This document shows, piece after piece, positions 6,697 through 10,117 of a stretch of 10,117 bases of DNA (its first letter is position 1; every line of letters begins with the position of its first letter). The position numbers and the translations under genes are program-made. The stretch is from CAZRIZ01 sp964600285 (GTDB lineage Bacteria > Patescibacteriota > Saccharimonadia > Saccharimonadales > Saccharimonadaceae). The DNA is taken from NCBI GenBank assembly GCA_964600285.1, contig CAZRIZ010000026.1, forward strand, positions 1 through 10,117, given 5' to 3'. Under the pieces are notes generated by a model. It ran no database searches. It was given only the letters and a program-made list of their open reading frames with translations, and was not told where the DNA came from.

Positions 6697-6705
6697 TGTT
6701 ATAAT
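6697..6705 (+). promoter_or_regulatory. Extended -10 promoter of the MazG-DUF2075-radC operon
   Basis: TGTTATAAT is identical to the box of the divergent helicase gene. It is followed by 6 nt (gtatat) and ATG at 6712, so the predicted mRNA starts at the ATG. There is no Shine-Dalgarno and no convincing -35, consistent with an extended -10 promoter. Confidence 0.65.
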
Positions 6706-6711
6706 GTATAT

Positions 6712-7083
6712 ATGGATTCCAAACAGCCCAAGAACAACAGCTTCCAAGGTCTACAGCGCATGATACGAAAGTTCTGTGACGATCGCAACTGGAGTCAATT
6801 TCATAATCTTAAAGACTTAGCCATTTCTCTTAATCTAGAGGCAGCTGAGGTTCTTGAAGTTTTCCAGTGGCTGTCTAGCGAAGAACTTGACAAGGTAGCG
6901 GTGAGTAAAAAAAGTCACTTAGCAGAAGAACTTTCTGACGTTCTCTACTGGGTGCTATTACTGGCCAATAAGCTTGATATCAACCTTGAGAATGCTTTTG
7001 TAGAAAAGATGTCTCAGAATGAGAAGAAATACCCTGTTAATAAGTCTAAGGGCAATCATAAAAAGTACACAGAATTAGACTAG
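6712..7083 (+). CDS. MazG-like nucleotide pyrophosphohydrolase (dCTP pyrophosphatase / RS21-C6 type)
   Basis: This 123-residue all-alpha NTP pyrophosphatase would convert a (d)NTP to (d)NMP and PPi. The layout follows the RS21-C6/DCTPP1 subgroup closely. LQRMIRKFCDDRNWSQFHN (14-32) holds the conserved W27, F30 and H31. LEAAEVLEVFQW (42-53) carries the metal-binding E43xxE46. EELSDVLYWVLLLAN (72-86) carries E73xxD76. KMSQNEKKYPV (99-109) and KYTELD at the end (118-123) match the family tail. All metal ligands are present and the length is normal. Characterised relatives prefer dCTP and modified dCTPs, so this enzyme could lower or clean the dCTP pool; substrate preference here is inferred. It is the first gene of a three-gene operon, starts from a leaderless-type promoter, and ends 4 nt before the DUF2075 gene. 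Confidence 0.88.
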   Translation: MDSKQPKNNSFQGLQRMIRKFCDDRNWSQFHNLKDLAISLNLEAAEVLEVFQWLSSEELDKVAVSKKSHLAEELSDVLYWVLLLANKLDINLENAFVEKMSQNEKKYPVNKSKGNHKKYTELD

Positions 7084-7087
7084 CAAG

Positions 7088-8947
7088 ATGATTGTATACT
7101 CAGCCACGAAAAGCAACTTTATTTTAGATACTATGATGAATCAGATTAGTGCTAAAATTGAGGGATTATACGTACGAGAAACTGGTAATAAAGTTAGCAG
7201 GAGCGAAGTTGCTTCGTGGAACAACTCTATGCAGTTTATGATGAATGTTCTCTCGGATGGTGGCATACCAGACGATACGGGCATAGCTATCGAATATAAA
7301 ATTCCACAGACATCAAAAAGAATCGATTTTATAGTAACTGGGAAGGACGATACCCAAAAAACAGCCATTTTAGTCGAGCTTAAACAGTGGAGTGAAGGCG
7401 TTACCGCTAGTACTAAAGATGCCGTCGTTAACACTACTTTCTTTGGAGAAACTAATCATCCTTCTTATCAAGCATGGTCATACGCATCATTACTGAACGA
7501 TTACAACTCGGCTGTTCAAGAAAAACACATCAACCTCAAGCCTTGCGCCTATCTTCATAATTATTCCATAGAGGAGGGTGAGGTTAATAGCCCAGCTTAT
7601 GCGGAGTGGCTGGAAAAGGCGCCATTGTTTTTTAGGGAAGACGTCTTTAAGCTACGGGATTTTATCAAAAGGTATGTTAAGTCTGGTGATAGTGGCGCCT
7701 TAATGTACGAAATAGAAAATGGTAAAATCCGCCCCTCTAAATCGCTAGTCGACTCTCTACACTCGATGCTTAACGGTAATGACGAGTTTGTTTTGATAGA
7801 TAATCAAAAGATTGTTTATGAAACCGCACTTGGTCTCGCAGTAGCAAAGAGCTCTTCACCATCTATGCGAAAGCAGGTTATTATAGTCAAGGGTGGTCCT
7901 GGCACTGGTAAATCAGTAGTAGCTATAAACCTACTTTCTGAAATGACTGGTCGAGGGCTAGTTGTGCAATATGTCACTCGAAATTCAGCGCCACGTGAAG
8001 TTTTTCAGGTGAAACTGACGGGCAAATTTACTAAGTCACGGATATCAAACTTATTTAAGTCGTCTGGTTCTTTCTATGATATTGATCCGGACACGTTTGA
8101 TGCTCTCATCGTAGACGAAGCACAGAGGCTAAACGCAAAATCAGGCCTATTTCAAAATAAGGGCAATAACCAGATAGACGAACTTATTAAGGCTTCAAAA
8201 ACGACAGTCTTCTTCATTGATAATGACCAAAGAGTCCACATTAAAGATATCGGTGAATCGGAAGAGATAAAGAAAATAGCTTTAATGAACGAGGCTGATG
8301 TTTACGAGTACGAGCTAGAGTCACAATTTAGATGCAACGGTTCAGATGGTTATTTGGCCTGGGTGGATCACATGCTAAGTATTCGCGAAACTGCCAACAC
8401 GACTTTGTCTGGCATTGATTATGATTTTCGGGTATTTAACAACCCTACTGAGATGCACAGGAAAATTAAAGAGCTAAACGAAGTAAATAATAAATCACGC
8501 ATGCTAGCTGGATATTGCTGGAACTGGATAAGTAAGAAGAATCCCTTACTTAAGGATATCGAAATAGGCGACTATCGTGCTACGTGGAACCTAAATGATC
8601 ATGGTCAGTCATGGATAATTCATCCAGGGTCCGTCAGTGAGGTTGGATGTATACATACTAGCCAAGGACTTGAGCTTGATTATGTCGGCGTAATAATTGG
8701 TCCAGATTTAATTGTTAGAAATGGTAGAGTGATAACAGACCCTTCTAAACGAGCCACAACTGATAAGTCTATGCATGGCTTTAAGAAGCTGTCTAGAGAA
8801 GAGCCTGCTTATGCTGAGTTTCTCGGTGATATGATTATAAAGAATACATATCGAGTGTTAATGACTCGTGGTATGAAGGGGTGTTTTGTATACTCAACCG
8901 ACCCTGAAACTCAGGAATACTTTAAGAATAATTTGAATTTCACGTAG
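7088..8947 (+). CDS. DUF2075 helicase with N-terminal PD-(D/E)XK-like nuclease domain
   Basis: This 619-residue protein has two parts. Residues about 1-200 look like a restriction-type nuclease domain: EYKIPQTSKRIDFIV (69-83) with D80, then AILVELKQWSE (93-103) with the E97-x-K99 pair, the D...ExK pattern. Residues about 245-615 are the DUF2075 P-loop helicase region: Walker A KGGPGTGKS (268-276), Walker B ALIVDEAQRL (339-348), FFIDNDQR (375-382), ESQFRCNGSDGY (411-422), a late motif GCIHTSQGLELDYVGVIIG (520-538), and NTYRVLMTRG (586-595) resembling an SF1 motif VI with its arginine finger. All motifs look intact. The expected activity is ATP-driven action on nucleic acid coupled to cleavage; DUF2075 proteins are commonly met in defence regions. 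It is translated from an ATG 4 nt after the MazG stop without a clear ribosome binding site, suggesting coupling, and is followed 4 nt later by radC. Confidence 0.85.
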   Translation: MIVYSATKSNFILDTMMNQISAKIEGLYVRETGNKVSRSEVASWNNSMQFMMNVLSDGGIPDDTGIAIEYKIPQTSKRIDFIVTGKDDTQKTAILVELKQWSEGVTASTKDAVVNTTFFGETNHPSYQAWSYASLLNDYNSAVQEKHINLKPCAYLHNYSIEEGEVNSPAYAEWLEKAPLFFREDVFKLRDFIKRYVKSGDSGALMYEIENGKIRPSKSLVDSLHSMLNGNDEFVLIDNQKIVYETALGLAVAKSSSPSMRKQVIIVKGGPGTGKSVVAINLLSEMTGRGLVVQYVTRNSAPREVFQVKLTGKFTKSRISNLFKSSGSFYDIDPDTFDALIVDEAQRLNAKSGLFQNKGNNQIDELIKASKTTVFFIDNDQRVHIKDIGESEEIKKIALMNEADVYEYELESQFRCNGSDGYLAWVDHMLSIRETANTTLSGIDYDFRVFNNPTEMHRKIKELNEVNNKSRMLAGYCWNWISKKNPLLKDIEIGDYRATWNLNDHGQSWIIHPGSVSEVGCIHTSQGLELDYVGVIIGPDLIVRNGRVITDPSKRATTDKSMHGFKKLSREEPAYAEFLGDMIIKNTYRVLMTRGMKGCFVYSTDPETQEYFKNNLNFT

Positions 8948-8951
8948 GGCT

Positions 8952-9632
8952 ATGTCGCTACCCAAAGCAACAGACGGACACCGCAAGAGGTTAAGACAAA
9001 GATTCCTTAAGAGTGGACTTGCGGGTTTCCATGACTATGAGATTGTAGAACTTCTTTTAACCTTTGGCATCCCTAGAAAAGATTGTAAGCCAATGGCCAA
9101 AGAATTAATCAGGAAGTACAAAACGGTAAGCGGCGTAGTCAATGCAAATGACGAAGACCTCGTAGAAACTCCTGGGCTAGGTTTTGCTAGTATTATTGGT
9201 ATAAAGTTAGCGAAAGAAATCATAATTCATGTTGGGCAGGAAGAACTATCTACTAAAAAACATGAGAGTATAGACATAAAAGTAGTCGCCAGACAATTAA
9301 TAAGCGAAATCGGTAGTGACAAGAAAGAATCATTCAAAGTAGTATGCCTAAATACAAAAGGAGCTATTATTGGCGAAACCGTTTCGGTCGGATCATTGAA
9401 CGCATCAGTTGTTCACCCGCGTGAGGTATTTAAGGTAGCGATTAAGAATAGTGCTGCTAGCGTCATTATAGCCCACAACCATCCGTCTGGTGACAGTACA
9501 CCGTCTGATGACGATATCCTAACAACTAGGCGAATTGTTGAAGCTGGCAAGACACTAGGCATTGACGTCGTAGATCATCTTATTGTCACTGACAAAGGAT
9601 ATAACAGTTTAAGCAGTGCAGGGTTGATATAA
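8952..9632 (+). CDS. radC: RadC family JAMM/MPN-domain protein, full length
   Basis: This 226-residue intact RadC starts DGHRKRLRQRFLKSGLAGF (8-26), has helix-hairpin-helix PGLG at 74-77, and carries the JAMM domain from about 105. The metal-binding set is complete: a glutamate in GE at 141-142, AHNHPSGDSTPS (174-185) giving H175-x-H177, and S185-x-x-D188. The end, LGIDVVDHLIVTDKGYNSL (202-220), is typical. JAMM domains in other families are zinc isopeptidases or proteases; RadC's own activity is unsettled and its old DNA-repair name is doubtful, but it is frequent on mobile and defence DNA. It is the third gene of the MazG-DUF2075 operon (4-nt gap, no good Shine-Dalgarno). Its N-terminal motif (GHRKRLRQRF) differs from the RPREKL type of the fragment at 999, so the two belong to different RadC subgroups. 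Its stop codon lies inside a downstream TATAAT box. Confidence 0.9.
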   Translation: MSLPKATDGHRKRLRQRFLKSGLAGFHDYEIVELLLTFGIPRKDCKPMAKELIRKYKTVSGVVNANDEDLVETPGLGFASIIGIKLAKEIIIHVGQEELSTKKHESIDIKVVARQLISEIGSDKKESFKVVCLNTKGAIIGETVSVGSLNASVVHPREVFKVAIKNSAASVIIAHNHPSGDSTPSDDDILTTRRIVEAGKTLGIDVVDHLIVTDKGYNSLSSAGLI

Positions 9633-9633
9633 T
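9625..9633 (+). promoter_or_regulatory. Extended -10 promoter overlapping the radC stop
   Basis: TGATATAAT is a perfect TGnTATAAT match; the radC TAA (9630-9632) is part of it. It is followed by exactly 6 nt (acaaac) and ATG at 9640, the same geometry as the helicase and MazG promoters. It implies that a leaderless gene once began at 9640. Confidence 0.5.
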
Positions 9634-9639
9634 ACAAAC

Positions 9640-9831
9640 ATGTCATCGTGGCATCATACAGGTTGGTTACCGAGCAGAACGTAAAAACCCAAAAAAGTAG
9701 TCATTGCTTGTAATGGCTGTCGGTTAAACAATCCTCTTTTACACACAGGAAAATATTCGGTAATAAAAGACTGGAGTGTGGGTAAAAATGGTAAAACCAT
9801 CAAATTCGTAGATCTACTAGCTGATAACTAA
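9640..9831 (+). pseudogene. Small gene with an in-frame stop, unrecognised
   Basis: From the ATG at 9640 the frame reads MSSWHHTGWLPSRT, then TAA (9682-9684), and stays open for 48 more codons to a TAA at 9829-9831. The second part includes KKVVIACNGCRLNNPLLHTG, with a CxxC pair at 9709-9720 that could bind zinc, and KDWSVGKNGKTIKFVDLL. I do not recognise the family. The well-placed extended -10 box, the coding-like residues and the single in-frame stop suggest a recently inactivated gene. Alternatives are a sequencing error at 9682 or a chance frame with no start of its own. Confidence 0.35.
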
Positions 9832-10096
9832 AATATATCGAGACATTTCAGCCAACACACAGAATAGCTGGAGATATTGACGAGAGGTTGAAGCAGGTTC
9901 TGGGTGGTGACCGGCAAAATCTTGAAAATCGTCGGCTTATAAAAACAGTTCTCGCGACCAAGTTCGTAAAACCCACGTTTCTACGTGTAAGAAGTGCGGC
10001 TCAGTTCATGGTTATTTTAAAATACAAAAAAGAATAACCATAATACAATACAGATGTAACATGGAATGGAATAAATCAAAATAGAATAATGTTTCT
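9832..10096 (+). other. Decayed coding-like stretch with zinc-ribbon-like codons
   Basis: No intact gene is visible. One plus frame (9828-10037) reads ETFQPTHRIAGDIDERLKQV and NRRLIKTVLATKFVKP without a start codon. A second frame (9926-10084) reads KTHVSTCKKCGSVHGYFKIQ and ends IIQYRCNMEWNKSK. Cys pairs at 9986-9997 and a third Cys at 10055 resemble part of a zinc ribbon. Shifting from the first frame to the second near 9960 would give one protein of about 80 residues, so a frameshifted remnant is possible. A 9-bp inverted repeat, atggttatt (10008-10016) with aataaccat (10033-10041), also lies here. Confidence 0.3.
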
Positions 10097-10117
10097 ATGA
10101 GATTTGAGATTGGTAAT
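10085..10117 (+). CDS. Possible start of a leaderless gene, cut by the window end
   Basis: AATAAT (10085-10090, one change from TATAAT) is followed by 6 nt and ATG at 10097. The frame MRFEIGN is open to the last base. Only seven codons are visible, so the product cannot be named. The evidence is solely the match to the -10 / 6 nt / ATG layout used by other genes here. Confidence 0.25.

Noticed and set aside
1..10117. CRISPR array, rRNA, tRNA or insertion sequence
   Set aside because: No regularly spaced repeats, no cloverleaf or rRNA-like sequence, and no transposase or terminal inverted repeat pair were found on reading both strands.

Overview
The window is about 10 kb of AT-rich bacterial DNA filled with nucleic-acid-handling genes and the decayed remains of others. 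It reads as an accessory (defence-type) island. Long frames are uninterrupted under the standard code, and TGA ends the DUF262 gene, so a TGA=Gly code such as that of Gracilibacteria is not supported. Start codons mostly lack Shine-Dalgarno sequences; instead several sit 6-10 nt after a TATAAT-like box, as expected for leaderless mRNAs. The gene content and this start style suggest a small-genome Patescibacteria (CPR) member, perhaps Saccharibacteria. That is an inference from family memory, not a demonstrated assignment.

Layout. Bases 1-232 hold a strong 17-bp hairpin, a smaller hairpin and a candidate promoter. Positions 233-904 (+) encode a stand-alone NERD nuclease-domain protein. The block 999-4101 is a graveyard around one intact gene. 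It contains the N-terminal piece of a radC gene (999-1214, +), a frameshifted GIY-YIG/T5orf172-type gene (1287-1772, -), an intact DUF262-DUF1524 (GmrSD-like) restriction gene (2119-3843, +), a broken 5' piece of a type I methylase hsdM (3840-4016, +), and the last 29 codons of a radC gene (4012-4101, +). The two radC pieces lie in the same orientation on either side of the restriction-type genes.

Positions 4109-6481 (-) encode a UvrD/Rep-family helicase with an inserted nuclease-like segment. A 230-bp divergent intergenic region (6482-6711) carries two perfect extended -10 promoters firing outwards, a third TATAAT box and two perfect inverted repeats. From 6712 rightwards is a tight three-gene operon: a dCTP-pyrophosphatase-like MazG enzyme, a DUF2075 helicase with an N-terminal PD-(D/E)XK-like nuclease domain, and a full-length RadC. 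Spacings are 4 nt at both junctions. After RadC, 9640-10096 holds short broken reading frames with Cys pairs, and a possible new leaderless gene starts at 10097 and runs off the window.

Possible joint role. The 6712-9632 operon combines nucleotide-pool hydrolysis, a nuclease-helicase and a JAMM-domain protein. Together with the divergent helicase-nuclease, this is the kind of set expected of an anti-phage module. No function can be proved from sequence alone. The clearest unexplained signals are the three-gene operon, the repeated '-10 box, about 6 nt, ATG' architecture, and the radC gene split around a restriction cluster.
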